Below are positions 17,670 to 26,856 of a stretch of 64,000 bases of DNA, piece by piece. Source of the stretch: Microbacterium bovistercoris (lineage in GTDB: Bacteria; Actinomycetota; Actinomycetes; Actinomycetales; Microbacteriaceae); the NCBI RefSeq assembly GCF_003387575.1, contig NZ_QUAB01000048.1, positions 1 to 64,000 on the forward strand, read 5' to 3'. Positions within the stretch are counted from its first letter, which is position 1. Each line of letters opens with the position of its first letter. The notes under the pieces are model-generated. The model was not told where the DNA came from. It did not search any database and saw nothing but the letters and a program-made list of their open reading frames with translations. Position numbers and translations under genes: made by a program.

Positions 17670-19393
17670 GCGTCCACCCCCAGCTGCGACTCGACGATCT
17701 CGCGGTAGGTGTCGTTCGACGCGAGCAGCTCGTCGTGCGTGCCGACGCCGACCATCGTGCCGCCGTCCAGCACCACGATGCGGTCCGCATCGGTGATCGT
17801 GGACACGCGCTGCGCGACCACGATCTTCGTCACATCCGGCAGCTCTCTCCAGAGGGCCTGCCGCAGCCTCGCATCCGTGGTGAGGTCGAGAGCCGAGAAC
17901 GAGTCGTCGAAGACGAGGATGCGCGGCTGGTGCACGATCGCACGGGCGATCGCGAGCCGCTGCCGCTGCCCGCCGGAGACGTTGGTGCCGCCCTGGGCGA
18001 TGTGCGATTCGAGGCCGTCGGGCATCTCGGACACGAAGTCCTTGCCCTGCGCGATCTCGAGCGCCTTCCAGAGGTCTTCGTCCGTGGCGTCCTCGCGGCC
18101 GTAGCGCAGGTTGGATGCGACGGTTCCGGTGAACAGGAACGGGCGCTGCGGCACCAGGCCGATGCCCTTCCACAGCTCGTCGACGTCGGCCTCGCGCACA
18201 TCGACGCCGCCGACCTTCACCGAACCGCCGGTGACGTCGAACAGGCGAGGGATGAGCGACACCAGTGTGGTCTTTCCGGCACCGGTCGAACCGACGATCG
18301 CGACGGTCTCACCCGGCTCGGCATGGAAGTCGATGCCGGTCAGCACCGGGGCATCCGCTCCGGGGTACGTGAACTCGACGTCGTCGAAGACGACCTGGCC
18401 AGGGGCGGCGAACTCGGTCACGCCGTTCTCGGGACGGGTCATGCTCGACTCGGCGTCGAGCACCTCGCCGACGCGATCCGCCGAGACCGCGGCGCGCGGG
18501 ATCATCATCGCCATGAAGCTGGACATGATGACGCCGCCCATGATCTGGCCGACGTACTGCATGAACGCGAACAGCGTGCCGATCTCGACGTTGCCGGCGT
18601 TGACCTCGACGCCGCCGAACCAGATCACGCCGACCACGGTCACGTTCAGGATGAGCATGAACAGCGGGAACAGCAGCACGAACAGCGAGCCGACGTTGCG
18701 GCCGACCGTCATGATGTCGGTGTTCGCGGCGCGGAAGCGCTCCGCCTCGATGGGCTCGCGCACGAACGCCCGCACGACGCGCACGCCGGTGAGCTGCTCG
18801 CGCATGACGCGGTTGATCGTGTCGAGACGGCCCTGATAAGTGCGGAACAGCGGCACCATGCGGCCGATGATCAGCACGGCGACAACCAGCAGCACCGGCA
18901 CGGCGACGGCGATCAGCCAGCTGAGCCCGACGTCCTGCCGGACGGCCATGATGACGCCGCCGATGGCCAGCAGCGGGGCGGTGACGAACATGGTCGCGCC
19001 CATCATGGCCAGCATCTGCACCTGCTGCACGTCGTTGGTGTTGCGGGTGATGAGCGAGCCGGCGCCGAACTGCGAGACCTCGCGCTCGGAGAAGCCGCTC
19101 ACGCGCGCGAACACGTCGGCGCGGATGTCACGGCCGAGCGACATCGCCGCGCGGGCGGCGAAGAACGTCGCGATGATCGCGCACAGGATCTGCCCGAGCG
19201 AGACGAGCAGCATGAACGCGCCGTGCGTCCAGATGTAGCCGGTGTCGGCCTTGGCCACACCGTAGTTGATGATGTCGGCGTTCAGTGTGGGCAGGTAGAG
19301 AGTGGCGAGCGCGCTGGCGAACTGGAAGACCAGAACGCCGAGCAGAAGCCACTTGTACTTCTTGAGATATCGGAAGAGGAGCTTTCCCAGCAC
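17666..19393 (-). CDS. ABC exporter half-transporter (A subunit)
   Basis: 575 aa, six transmembrane helices in residues 1-310, then an ATPase domain with Walker A GSTGAGKTT, signature NVSGGQRQR, Walker B ILVFDDSFSALD and switch residues VAQRVSTI. In Walker B the catalytic Glu is replaced by Asp (DDSFSALD), as in the degenerate half of heterodimeric exporters such as LmrC/TM287, so this half probably holds the non-hydrolysing site. The GTG at 19393 has AAGGAT upstream and avoids an Arg/Pro-rich upstream stretch. It is first of the pair. Confidence 0.92.
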   Translation of the reverse strand: MLGKLLFRYLKKYKWLLLGVLVFQFASALATLYLPTLNADIINYGVAKADTGYIWTHGAFMLLVSLGQILCAIIATFFAARAAMSLGRDIRADVFARVSGFSEREVSQFGAGSLITRNTNDVQQVQMLAMMGATMFVTAPLLAIGGVIMAVRQDVGLSWLIAVAVPVLLVVAVLIIGRMVPLFRTYQGRLDTINRVMREQLTGVRVVRAFVREPIEAERFRAANTDIMTVGRNVGSLFVLLFPLFMLILNVTVVGVIWFGGVEVNAGNVEIGTLFAFMQYVGQIMGGVIMSSFMAMMIPRAAVSADRVGEVLDAESSMTRPENGVTEFAAPGQVVFDDVEFTYPGADAPVLTGIDFHAEPGETVAIVGSTGAGKTTLVSLIPRLFDVTGGSVKVGGVDVREADVDELWKGIGLVPQRPFLFTGTVASNLRYGREDATDEDLWKALEIAQGKDFVSEMPDGLESHIAQGGTNVSGGQRQRLAIARAIVHQPRILVFDDSFSALDLTTDARLRQALWRELPDVTKIVVAQRVSTITDADRIVVLDGGTMVGVGTHDELLASNDTYREIVESQLGVDA

Positions 19394-19601
19394 AGGCGGA
19401 ATCCTTAAGGTGTTGGGGTCGATCGATAATCGGCCACATGAAAGCGTGCCACGGGCCTCCGACAATCGGTAGGCGAGTGCCGGAACCTTCGCTGACAGCG
19501 AAACGAATGCCGGGTGACGGCCGCTTTCTGGACGCCATCGAAGAATCCCCGGGGCGCCCCCTCCTAGACTTTCAGGGACGATCCGCCGCCGAAGGGACCC
19601 C

Positions 19602-20753
19602 ATGAGAGACGACGCCGTGCTGCTGGTGTGCGACTACTCCCTTCGCTACCTCGGGGGAGCGCAGACCGCGTTCCTCCGGCAGGCCGAGGCGCTCGCCTCG
19701 CAGGGCGTGCGGGTGATCGTGCTGGCACCGGACGCCGACCAGGTGGCCGAGGTCCCCGGCATCACGCTCGTCGCTCCGCCGCGCCGCGGCACGATCCCGG
19801 TGCTCGACCTGCCGCTGCTCGGCAGAGCGAAGGATCTCGAGCCACTGGTCGCGGCAACGATCCGAAGGCACGGCGTCGGTGCGATCGTCGTGCACTCGGA
19901 GTTCGCCCTCGCTGCGGCATCCCTCGCTGTGGGCCGCGACCTCGGCATCCCCGTGCTGCACACCGTGCACACCTTCTTCTGGACGGCCCCCGCTGCGCTG
20001 GCCCCGTTCGCGCCCGTCGTCGGGCGCGTGCATCGCTCACTGACCGGCATCCGCGACGGCGGCCGCGCGACGGGCAGTCACGCGCTGAACAATGCGCTGC
20101 GCACCATGACCCTGCGCATCGCCGAGCTCGCCGATGCGGTGCTCTCGCCGTCGCGGCATCAGGCCGAAGCGCTGCGCGCCGCCGGTGCGGGCCGGGTGGA
20201 GGCGTTCTCGAACGTCGCCCAGCCGCTCGCCGAGGCGCCGGCGGTCACGGAGGGTCCGCTGCGGCTGCTCTGGGTGGCGCGCTTCGCGCCGGAGAAGCGC
20301 GTGGATGTCGCACTCGACGCGATGCGCGAGGTCGCGGCGACTCTCGGCGAGCGCGTGCATCTCGACGTCGCGGGCGGCACCGCGCGCCCGGTGCCGGGAG
20401 TGACGTTCCACGGTTCGGTCCCCGGCGAGCGGGTCGGCGAGCTGATGGACGCCGCCGACGCCGTGCTCATCACCTCCCTCGGCTTCGACAATCAGCCGAT
20501 GGTCGCGCTCGAGGCGTTCTCGCACGGGCGCCCGGTGATCGTCAGCGATCCGGTGCTGGCCGGCGAGTTCGGTTCCGCGGCCCTGCTGACGCCGACTCCG
20601 GATGCCGCGGGGCTGGCCGCCCTGGTGCGCGAGCTGGCCGCCGATCGCGGCATCCTCGCCCCGCACCGCGAGGCGGCACTCGCCTACGCGCGCGACCGCC
20701 AGCCCGCCGCGCACGTGGCGAAGCTGCAGGAGATCATCGCCTCGGTGCGCTGA
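19602..20753 (+). CDS. Glycosyltransferase family 4 (GT-B)
   Basis: 383 aa. N-terminal acceptor domain with YLGGAQTAFLRQAEAL, HTVHTFFW and a C-terminal donor domain with LLWVARFAPEKRVDVALDAM, FHGSVPG, and D..LITSLGFDNQPMVALEAFSHGRPVIVSD, the E-x7-E-like GT4 sugar-nucleotide motif (here N/E). It would transfer a sugar from a nucleotide donor to a lipid or glycan on the cytosolic face. GAAGGG precedes the ATG at 19602. It is divergent from the ABC exporter and precedes another glycosyltransferase, so both may decorate a cell-surface polymer; the product is unknown. Confidence 0.88.
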   Translation: MRDDAVLLVCDYSLRYLGGAQTAFLRQAEALASQGVRVIVLAPDADQVAEVPGITLVAPPRRGTIPVLDLPLLGRAKDLEPLVAATIRRHGVGAIVVHSEFALAAASLAVGRDLGIPVLHTVHTFFWTAPAALAPFAPVVGRVHRSLTGIRDGGRATGSHALNNALRTMTLRIAELADAVLSPSRHQAEALRAAGAGRVEAFSNVAQPLAEAPAVTEGPLRLLWVARFAPEKRVDVALDAMREVAATLGERVHLDVAGGTARPVPGVTFHGSVPGERVGELMDAADAVLITSLGFDNQPMVALEAFSHGRPVIVSDPVLAGEFGSAALLTPTPDAAGLAALVRELAADRGILAPHREAALAYARDRQPAAHVAKLQEIIASVR

Positions 20754-20780
20754 CGCGGGCGCCGGATCGCTCCTGGCCCG

Positions 20781-20957
20781 GTTCGTCCCGGCATCCGCGG
20801 GCATGTCCCATCCAGGTCGCGATTCGTCCCGCTCCGACGCGGCGCGAACGTGACGAACTGCGACCCGGATGCCGGAGGCCGGGGCACACCGGGACGAACT
20901 GCGACCCGGATGCCGGGGACCGGGGCACACCGGGACGAACTGCGACCCGGATGCCGC
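20781..20957. repeat. 41-bp tandem repeats with inverted relatives
   Basis: GACGAACTGCGACCCGGATG starts at 20852, 20893 and 20934, so the period is 41 bp with two full units and a third cut short at about 20957. Inverted relatives lie just before (TTCGTCCCGGCATCC at 20782-20796; AGGTCGCGATTCGTCCC near 20814). A diverged relative is at 63836-63892. No spacers are present, so this is not a CRISPR array. Confidence 0.8.
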
Positions 20958-21010
20958 TACTGCGCGGCGTTCCCGGCAGACCCATGCCCGAGTCATAGGC
21001 TGGCCGCGCC

Positions 21011-21784
21011 ATGAGCACTCCCCCGCCGATCGTGCTGAGCGTCGTCGTCCCGTCCTACGACGACGCCGTCCTGCTGAGGGGATGCCTGCAGGCGCTCTCC
21101 GCGCAGAACCGGATGCCCGACGAGCTCATCGTGGTCGACAACGGCTCGCACGACGACACCGCCGCGGTCGCGCGGGAGTTCGGGGCGATCGTCGTCACAG
21201 AACCGCAGCGCGGAGTGCTGCATGCGACTGCGGCCGGTTTCGATGCGGCATCCGGAACGGTCCTCGGCAGGCTGGACGCGGACTCGCGTCCGAGACCGGA
21301 CTGGGCGGCGCGCGTCGTGCAGCGTTTCGAGGCGGATCCGACGCTCGGCGGGCTGACCGGCACCGGCGAGTTCTACGGCCGCGGGCCGGTGTGGCGCTTC
21401 ATCGGGCGGTACGTCTACCTGGGCGGCTACTTCCTCACGATGCGCCTGGTGCTCGGCAGGCTGCCGCTGTTCGGCTCCAACTTCGCACTGCGCCGCGAGG
21501 TGTGGCACGAGCTGCGGCCACGTCTGCATCTGGATGATCCGCGCGCGCACGACGATCTCGACATCACCGCCGTGCTGTCTCCCGAGACCGGCGTCGACTT
21601 CGACCACGGGCTGCGAGTGCAGGTCTCTGCTCGACCGTTCGACAGCGTCGCCGGCTTCCGCCGACGCGCGTCGTGGGCCTTCCACATCCTCGCGGTCAAC
21701 CTGCGCGAGGTCGGCTGGAGACGGCGCGTGGTCGCGTGTGCCCGGGGCCGGCGGGTGCGGCGGCGCTCGCGCTCCGGCGGCTGA
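21011..21784 (+). CDS. Glycosyltransferase family 2 (GT-A)
   Basis: 257 aa. The GT-A core starts VLSVVVPSYDDAVLLRGCLQAL, with VVDNGSHDDT for the nucleotide, the metal-binding LDADSRP (DxD) near 93-97, and 'GSNFALRREVW' followed by 'DDLDI' for the acceptor/catalytic base. A hydrophobic segment around RFIGRYVYLGGYFLTMRLV could dip into the membrane. The C-terminus is very Arg-rich. It likely adds sugar to a lipid carrier or surface polymer. No Shine-Dalgarno sequence; TAGGCT lies 9 nt upstream of the ATG, so the leader may be only 2-3 nt. Confidence 0.88.
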   Translation: MSTPPPIVLSVVVPSYDDAVLLRGCLQALSAQNRMPDELIVVDNGSHDDTAAVAREFGAIVVTEPQRGVLHATAAGFDAASGTVLGRLDADSRPRPDWAARVVQRFEADPTLGGLTGTGEFYGRGPVWRFIGRYVYLGGYFLTMRLVLGRLPLFGSNFALRREVWHELRPRLHLDDPRAHDDLDITAVLSPETGVDFDHGLRVQVSARPFDSVAGFRRRASWAFHILAVNLREVGWRRRVVACARGRRVRRRSRSGG

Positions 21785-21790
21785 GCTTCC

Positions 21791-22741
21791 TCACCGATCG
21801 GCGCCGAACAGATCCAGCATGGCGACCGTGAGCTGATGCGGCGCGGTCTCGCACGGGCTGTGCCCGGTGGGAAGGATCAGCACGCGCGCGCCGATCCGTT
21901 CCGCGAACGCACGGTGTGCGGCATCCGGCCAGACGTCCCGCGCGCCGGCGGCGACGAGAATCGGGATGCCGGATGCGCGCAACCGCTCGTCGAGGTCGGG
22001 AGTCGCCTTCATCAGCGCGAGGATGTCGCCGACGCTGCCGCGTCGCGTCAGCGCGAAGCGCGCGGTGACGAACGCGGCGCGATCGGCGGCGGCGCCGTGC
22101 ACGTTGCGCCGCAGCGCCGTGATGAACACCGGGCCGAGCGCACGTCCCGGAACCACCCAGCTGGCCGGGCCCAGTACCTTGAATCCGCGCAGCGCCTGTC
22201 CGGCGAGCGGCGGGGCGGACAGCAGGGTCAGGCTCGCGAACAGTTCAGGCCGCGCGGTGAGCGCCGCGGACGCCACGGTGCCGGCGAACGAGTATCCGAG
22301 CACGTGCGCCGGCGCGGCTCCCTGCTCCAGCACGGCGATGAGGTCGGCGACGAACAGCTCGAGCGAGTAGTGCTGCTGCGGGGGCCGGAGTCGCTCCGGT
22401 CCGGCGCGGAACGACTCGTACTGCCCGGCGAGATCGTAGGACGAGGCTCGATACCCGGATGCCGCGAGCAGCGGCATCATCAGCGCGAAGTCCTCCTTCG
22501 ACCCGGTCATGCCCGGCACGAGCAGCACACGCGCGCCGTCCGGTGATCCCATCGCGACGTGAGCGAGCGGTCCGCTCGGAGCATGGATCGTGGTGTGCTC
22601 CGCCTCGGCAGGCCAGGCCGACCAGTCGCGCGGGCCGATCGCGGCGTCCTGCCGCTGCGCATCGGCCATCCGCCGCGCGAGGTCGTCATCGGGCCCCGAC
22701 GGATCCTCCGCCGACGCGGGCGAACCCGGCATCCCGGTCAT
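21791..22741 (-). CDS. Alpha/beta hydrolase
   Basis: 316 aa. Alpha/beta-hydrolase fold with oxyanion segment VLLVPGMTGSKEDF, nucleophile elbow GYSFAG (Ser), a probable acid in AGARDVWPD and catalytic His in LPTGHSPCETAP. Substrate not predictable; esterase or lactonase are options. The start is uncertain: ATG at 22741 has no Shine-Dalgarno sequence, but TACCCT is 6 nt upstream on minus (22748-22753), consistent with a leaderless mRNA. It is convergent with the GT2 gene with a 6-bp gap. Confidence 0.85.
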   Translation of the reverse strand: MTGMPGSPASAEDPSGPDDDLARRMADAQRQDAAIGPRDWSAWPAEAEHTTIHAPSGPLAHVAMGSPDGARVLLVPGMTGSKEDFALMMPLLAASGYRASSYDLAGQYESFRAGPERLRPPQQHYSLELFVADLIAVLEQGAAPAHVLGYSFAGTVASAALTARPELFASLTLLSAPPLAGQALRGFKVLGPASWVVPGRALGPVFITALRRNVHGAAADRAAFVTARFALTRRGSVGDILALMKATPDLDERLRASGIPILVAAGARDVWPDAAHRAFAERIGARVLILPTGHSPCETAPHQLTVAMLDLFGADR

Positions 22742-22806
22742 GCGCTCAGGGTACTCGCGCCCTGGGCCGTGCGGTGGAGCCGCGCATCCCCGGCCCGGCG
22801 ATCCGA

Positions 22807-23871
22807 CTAGGCGAACAACGGCACGTCCGGCACGTACTCCCGCGCCGGCCGCCCGGCATCCGCGGGGAGCTCGGCGATCGTCGCGGGGTTCCACTTCGGG
22901 TTGCGGTCCTTGTCGACCAACTGCGCGCGGATGCCCTCGACCAGATCCGGGTGGTGGTGCACGAACCACAGCACACGGCGGTACTCGCCTTCGAGTGCCT
23001 CGCGCACCGAGGCCATCTCGCGCGCTTCGCGCACGGCGTCGAGCGTGACCGCCAGACCGGTCGGCGCCAGCTCGGCGAGAACGGATGCCGCGGCAGCGGC
23101 ATCCGGGTTCCCGGCATCCTGCAGTCGCTGCACGATCTCGCCGACGGTCGGCGCGGAGAACGCGTCGTCCACCCACGTTCGGATACCGGGCAGGGCGGAC
23201 GGCTCGGGGGTCTCGTCGAACAGCATCACGATCTCGCTCGGGCTGCCGGGGTCGGCGCGGCTCGAGAGCGCCTCGCGCACCGCGTCGAGCCGATCGGAAG
23301 GCACGTAGTAGTCGGCGAAGCCGTTGTGGATCGCATCGGCCGCATTCATGTGTGCACCCGTGAGACCGAAGTACTCCCCCAGCCGGCCGGGCGCCCGGCC
23401 GAGCAGCAGGGTTCCGCCGACATCCGGGGTGAAACCGATCCGCGTCTCGGGCATCGCCAGCTTCGAACGCTCGGTGACGACCCGGATCGCGGCGTGTCCT
23501 GCGAGGCCGATGCCGCCGCCCATCGTGATGCCGTCGGCGAAGGCGACGATCGGCTTGGGGTACTCCGCGATCGCCGCGTTCATCTCGTACTCGGCGCGGA
23601 AGAACTCGCCCGCGTGCCCAGGGTCGCCCGCGATGATCGCATCGTAGAGCGAGCGCACGTCCCCGCCGGCGCACAGTCCGCGCTCACCGGCGCCGTCGAT
23701 GAGCACGATCTGGACGTCGCTGTCGTCGCGCCACGCGTTCAGCGCCGCGAGCACCTGACGGACCATGCCCAGATCGAGGGCGTTGATCGCCTCCGGCCGG
23801 TTCAGGGTGATCCGCCCCAGCGAGTATTCGGTGCGGACGAGGACACGGGATGCTTCGGGCGACGCTGTCAC
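22807..23871 (-). CDS. 3-hydroxyisobutyryl-CoA hydrolase
   Basis: 354 aa member of the enoyl-CoA hydratase superfamily with the longer HIBCH layout. It cleaves 3-hydroxyisobutyryl-CoA in valine degradation. Signatures: NRPEAINALDLGMV, oxyanion-hole segment GAGERGLCAGGDVRSLYD, and the HIBCH block MGGGIGLAGH..ERSKLAMPETRIGFTPDVGG, where the MPE and PDVGG residues are catalytic. The C-terminal WNPATIAEL is also typical. The GTG at 23871 has no good Shine-Dalgarno sequence; TACGCT is 7 nt upstream (23879-23884), suggesting a leaderless start. Confidence 0.93.
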   Translation of the reverse strand: MTASPEASRVLVRTEYSLGRITLNRPEAINALDLGMVRQVLAALNAWRDDSDVQIVLIDGAGERGLCAGGDVRSLYDAIIAGDPGHAGEFFRAEYEMNAAIAEYPKPIVAFADGITMGGGIGLAGHAAIRVVTERSKLAMPETRIGFTPDVGGTLLLGRAPGRLGEYFGLTGAHMNAADAIHNGFADYYVPSDRLDAVREALSSRADPGSPSEIVMLFDETPEPSALPGIRTWVDDAFSAPTVGEIVQRLQDAGNPDAAAAASVLAELAPTGLAVTLDAVREAREMASVREALEGEYRRVLWFVHHHPDLVEGIRAQLVDKDRNPKWNPATIAELPADAGRPAREYVPDVPLFA

Positions 23872-23989
23872 GACTGTCAGCGTACTCCGCCACGGGAGCC
23901 CTCCGAGGCCCGCCGGGATGCGCGAAATGTGGGGCGGAACCGGCTTTTCCGACAGAATGGAGGGGTAGTCGTAGGAGAGGGGCCTTGCT

Positions 23990-26716
23990 ATGCCCGAAGG
24001 ACAGGTGCTCGAATTCGCGCACGTGACGAAACGATTCGGTGACGTCACGGCGCTGTCCGACTTCTCGGCTCGCATCGAGCCGGGCGCCGTCACCGGCCTG
24101 CTCGGCCCGAACGGAGCCGGCAAGACCACATCGCTGCGCATCCTGCTCGGCCAGGTGCGCGCGACCTCGGGAACCGCCACCATCGGCGGCGTCCCCTACT
24201 TCGACATGCGTCAGCCGCTTCGCACGATCGGCAGCGTGCTCGAGGAGACCTCGTACCGCCCGCGCCGCACGGCGGCACGGCAGCTGCAGATCGCGGCGAA
24301 GGCCAATGGCATCCCCGTCACTCGCGTGGCCGAGGTGCTCGACCTCGTCGGCCTGCACGGAGACGCCGACACCCGTATCGGCACCTTCTCGCTCGGCATG
24401 CGCCAGCGTCTCAGCCTGGCCACCGCTCTTCTCGGCGACCCCGGTGTGCTCGTGCTCGACGAGCCCGCGAACGGTCTCGACCCGGAGGGCATCCGCTGGA
24501 TGCGCCTGCTCATGCGGCGCCTCGCCGATGAGGGCCGCACCGTGCTGGTGTCGTCGCACGTGCTCAGCGAGGTCGAACAGGTCGCCGACAACGTCGTGGT
24601 GCTGTCGAAGGGTCAGGCCGTGTACACCGGCGGCATCGACGCGCTCTCCGACCCGACGACGGGTGCGGTGATCGTCGACGCCGAGGATCGCGCTCCGCTC
24701 ACCGCGGCGCTCGCCGCCGCCGGTCTCGAGTTCGATGTGCTCCGCTCCGGCGTGACCGTGCGCGGGTCGGATGCCGCCGCGATCGGCGCCCTCGCCGCGG
24801 GTGCCGGCGTGGCCCTGACGGTGCTGCAACAGCGCGGACCGAGCCTGGAGGAGGTCTTCCTCGATCTCGTCTACGGCCGACGCACCGAGCCGGTGCTGCT
24901 GGCGGATGGCACATCGCCGGTCGTCGGGGACTCGGATGCCGAGGAGCTGGAGGTTGCGGCGGCCCTCGCCGCAGAGACCGCTTCGGATGCCGCGGGAGAC
25001 GACGTGTCCGTAAGCGAGGCGCCGGAGGTCGCAGGAACCCTCGCCGCGGAGATCGCGGCCGGCGGGGAGGCCGCGGACGAGACCTCCCCCGATGATTTCG
25101 ACGCCGCGCTCGCCGCGGCGCCCGCATTCGGCGCACCCGGTGAGACCGCGGTCGCCGCCGGTGCGGCGGCGGCTGTCATCGCCGCAGGCGAAGACAGCGC
25201 CGAGACTCCCGTGCAGGGTCATGGCACGGATGCGAGCGACGCTGCTTCCGCGAGCGACGAGACGGATGCCGCGCCGGCTGCCGACGACGCGGATGAGGAT
25301 GCCGCGCAGGGCGATGCCGACGTGGATGAGGATGCCGCGCCGGACGCGAGCGGAGACGCGGATGCGGGCGATGACGCCGGCGCTGCAGCGAGCGCGGACC
25401 CGAACGCCGCTGACGGGGCCGTCGCTGCCGTGAGCGTGGAGGGCGAGCAGGACTCCGACGTTGACGCGGATGATGGTGCGGATGCCGCGCAGGACGCGAG
25501 CATCGACTCGGATTCCGATTCGGATTCGGATTCGGATTCGGATTCGAGCGTCGATTCCGCACAGGACACGGGCGCCTACCTCGCTGCGACGGCGGTCGCT
25601 GCGCAGGGGACGGATGACGCCGGAGCCGGGCGCGACGCCGCCGATGGCGAGGACACCGCGGCAGACGGCACTCAAGACGCGTCGGACGAGGGCTCAGCGG
25701 ACTCCCCCGCAGAGGATGCGGTCTCCGACGAGAGCATCGACGCGGGTGACGGCGATGCCGCGGACAACGACGATGTCGCGGGCCACGACGAGTCGGCATC
25801 CGACGACGCCGCACAGGCGGACGCCGGGCAGACGGACAGCGCACAGGCTGACACCGCACAGGCGGACCCCGCCGAGGCGGACGCCCCGGAAGCAGACGCC
25901 GAGCAGTCAGACACCGCCGAGGCGGACACCTCGGAGGCAGACACCGAAGAGTCGGACGCCCAGCGGACGGACGCCGAGCAGACGGAGACCGAGCAGGCAG
26001 ACGCCGCACAGGCAGACACCGAGCGGTCCGAATCGGCGGCTGCCGAGGCCGACACCGAGCGCACCGACACGGCCCCCGCCGACGAGGGTGCAGACGACCT
26101 GGCATCCGACGACGCGGCGGCGAATGATGCGGCGGTCGCCGCTGAGGGCGACCACGATTCGGATGCCGACGCGGCGCGCCCGGCATCCGAATCGCCCATC
26201 GCCGGCACGCCCACGGCCTCCGCGCTGAGCGACGATGCCGACATGCTGGAGGACGCCGAGCCCGAGGTGTCAAGCCGCGCACCCATCTCGCACGTGCCGC
26301 TGCCCTTCGCGACGTCGGCGATCTCGCTTCCCGGCGAGACGGTCGAGCCGACGTTCACCGAACTGATCACCGGCCTCCCGTCGACCGGCGCGGTCGATCT
26401 CGGTCACGAGGAGGAGATCGACGACGCCGTGGACGACGCGGTCGACGACGTGCCCGTCGAGGCCCACGAGGTCTTCGCGCCGCTGCTGAGCCGCGACATC
26501 GACGATGCTCCGGAGGGCGAGCCCGCGGAGGGCGAGCCCGCTGCCGCCACGGACGACGACGAGGACCCGCGTCTCTCATCGATGCGGAACTCCCTGGCTG
26601 CGGCGCGCCGCGCCTACTTCGAGGACCCGGCTCCGGCCTGGCCCTACGGCAAGGCCCCCGAGACCGACGCCGATTCCGACGCCGAGAGCACCGACGAGGA
26701 CTCCGGCAAGCACTGA
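23990..26716 (+). CDS. ABC transporter ATPase with long acidic repetitive tail
   Basis: 908 aa. Residues 1-300 are a standard ABC-2/DrrA-type ATPase: Walker A GPNGAGKTT, signature FSLGMRQRL, Walker B VLVLDEPANGLDPEG, H-loop SSHVLSEVE. Residues 300-880 are Asp/Ala/Glu-rich and disordered, with an (SD)6 run at about 507-519 and about fifteen pentapeptide units (xxQAD type) at 608-680. The last 30 residues turn non-acidic (MRNSLAAARRAYFEDPAPAWPYG) and may be a docking motif. ATPases of this class usually lie beside their permease; here none is adjacent. GGAGAGG precedes the ATG. Confidence 0.88.
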   Translation: MPEGQVLEFAHVTKRFGDVTALSDFSARIEPGAVTGLLGPNGAGKTTSLRILLGQVRATSGTATIGGVPYFDMRQPLRTIGSVLEETSYRPRRTAARQLQIAAKANGIPVTRVAEVLDLVGLHGDADTRIGTFSLGMRQRLSLATALLGDPGVLVLDEPANGLDPEGIRWMRLLMRRLADEGRTVLVSSHVLSEVEQVADNVVVLSKGQAVYTGGIDALSDPTTGAVIVDAEDRAPLTAALAAAGLEFDVLRSGVTVRGSDAAAIGALAAGAGVALTVLQQRGPSLEEVFLDLVYGRRTEPVLLADGTSPVVGDSDAEELEVAAALAAETASDAAGDDVSVSEAPEVAGTLAAEIAAGGEAADETSPDDFDAALAAAPAFGAPGETAVAAGAAAAVIAAGEDSAETPVQGHGTDASDAASASDETDAAPAADDADEDAAQGDADVDEDAAPDASGDADAGDDAGAAASADPNAADGAVAAVSVEGEQDSDVDADDGADAAQDASIDSDSDSDSDSDSDSSVDSAQDTGAYLAATAVAAQGTDDAGAGRDAADGEDTAADGTQDASDEGSADSPAEDAVSDESIDAGDGDAADNDDVAGHDESASDDAAQADAGQTDSAQADTAQADPAEADAPEADAEQSDTAEADTSEADTEESDAQRTDAEQTETEQADAAQADTERSESAAAEADTERTDTAPADEGADDLASDDAAANDAAVAAEGDHDSDADAARPASESPIAGTPTASALSDDADMLEDAEPEVSSRAPISHVPLPFATSAISLPGETVEPTFTELITGLPSTGAVDLGHEEEIDDAVDDAVDDVPVEAHEVFAPLLSRDIDDAPEGEPAEGEPAAATDDDEDPRLSSMRNSLAAARRAYFEDPAPAWPYGKAPETDADSDAESTDEDSGKH

Positions 26717-26788
26717 CCCCTCACCCCGAATGAGGGGTCAGAAGATGCGGTACCCGCTCACCCGGACCCGGCATATCTTGACCCCTCA
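26714..26788. terminator. Three-copy TGACCCCTCA inverted repeat, alternative hairpins
   Basis: TGACCCCTCA (26714-26723, containing the ABC-gene stop codon) pairs perfectly with 26731-26740 around a 7-nt loop. A third copy of the left arm at 26779-26788 could pair with the same middle arm instead. It acts as a terminator candidate for both flanking genes, which converge here. Confidence 0.6.
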
Positions 26789-26856
26789 CGTGGGGCGCAG
26801 GCGGCGGCATGCCGGAGAGGTCGTTCCGGACGGGCTCGCCGGCGACCGGAGAGTGA

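Noticed and set aside
15672-17708. 678-codon plus-strand frame opposite the first ABC half-transporter
   Set aside because: Same reason: high-GC third-position shadow of a well supported gene.
17651-19408. 585-codon plus-strand frame opposite the ABC exporter
   Set aside because: Composition is a shadow of the minus-strand codons (His/Asp/Arg-rich), no recognisable motif, and the minus strand holds intact Walker motifs.
20852-20957. Possible CRISPR array
   Set aside because: Units are directly adjacent with a 41-bp period and no variable spacers; no cas genes in the window.
25176-26282. Minus-strand frames opposite the acidic tail of the ABC ATPase
   Set aside because: They arise from the repetitive GAC/GCG codons of the tail and translate to Arg/Pro/His or Ser/Ala repeats with no start signals.
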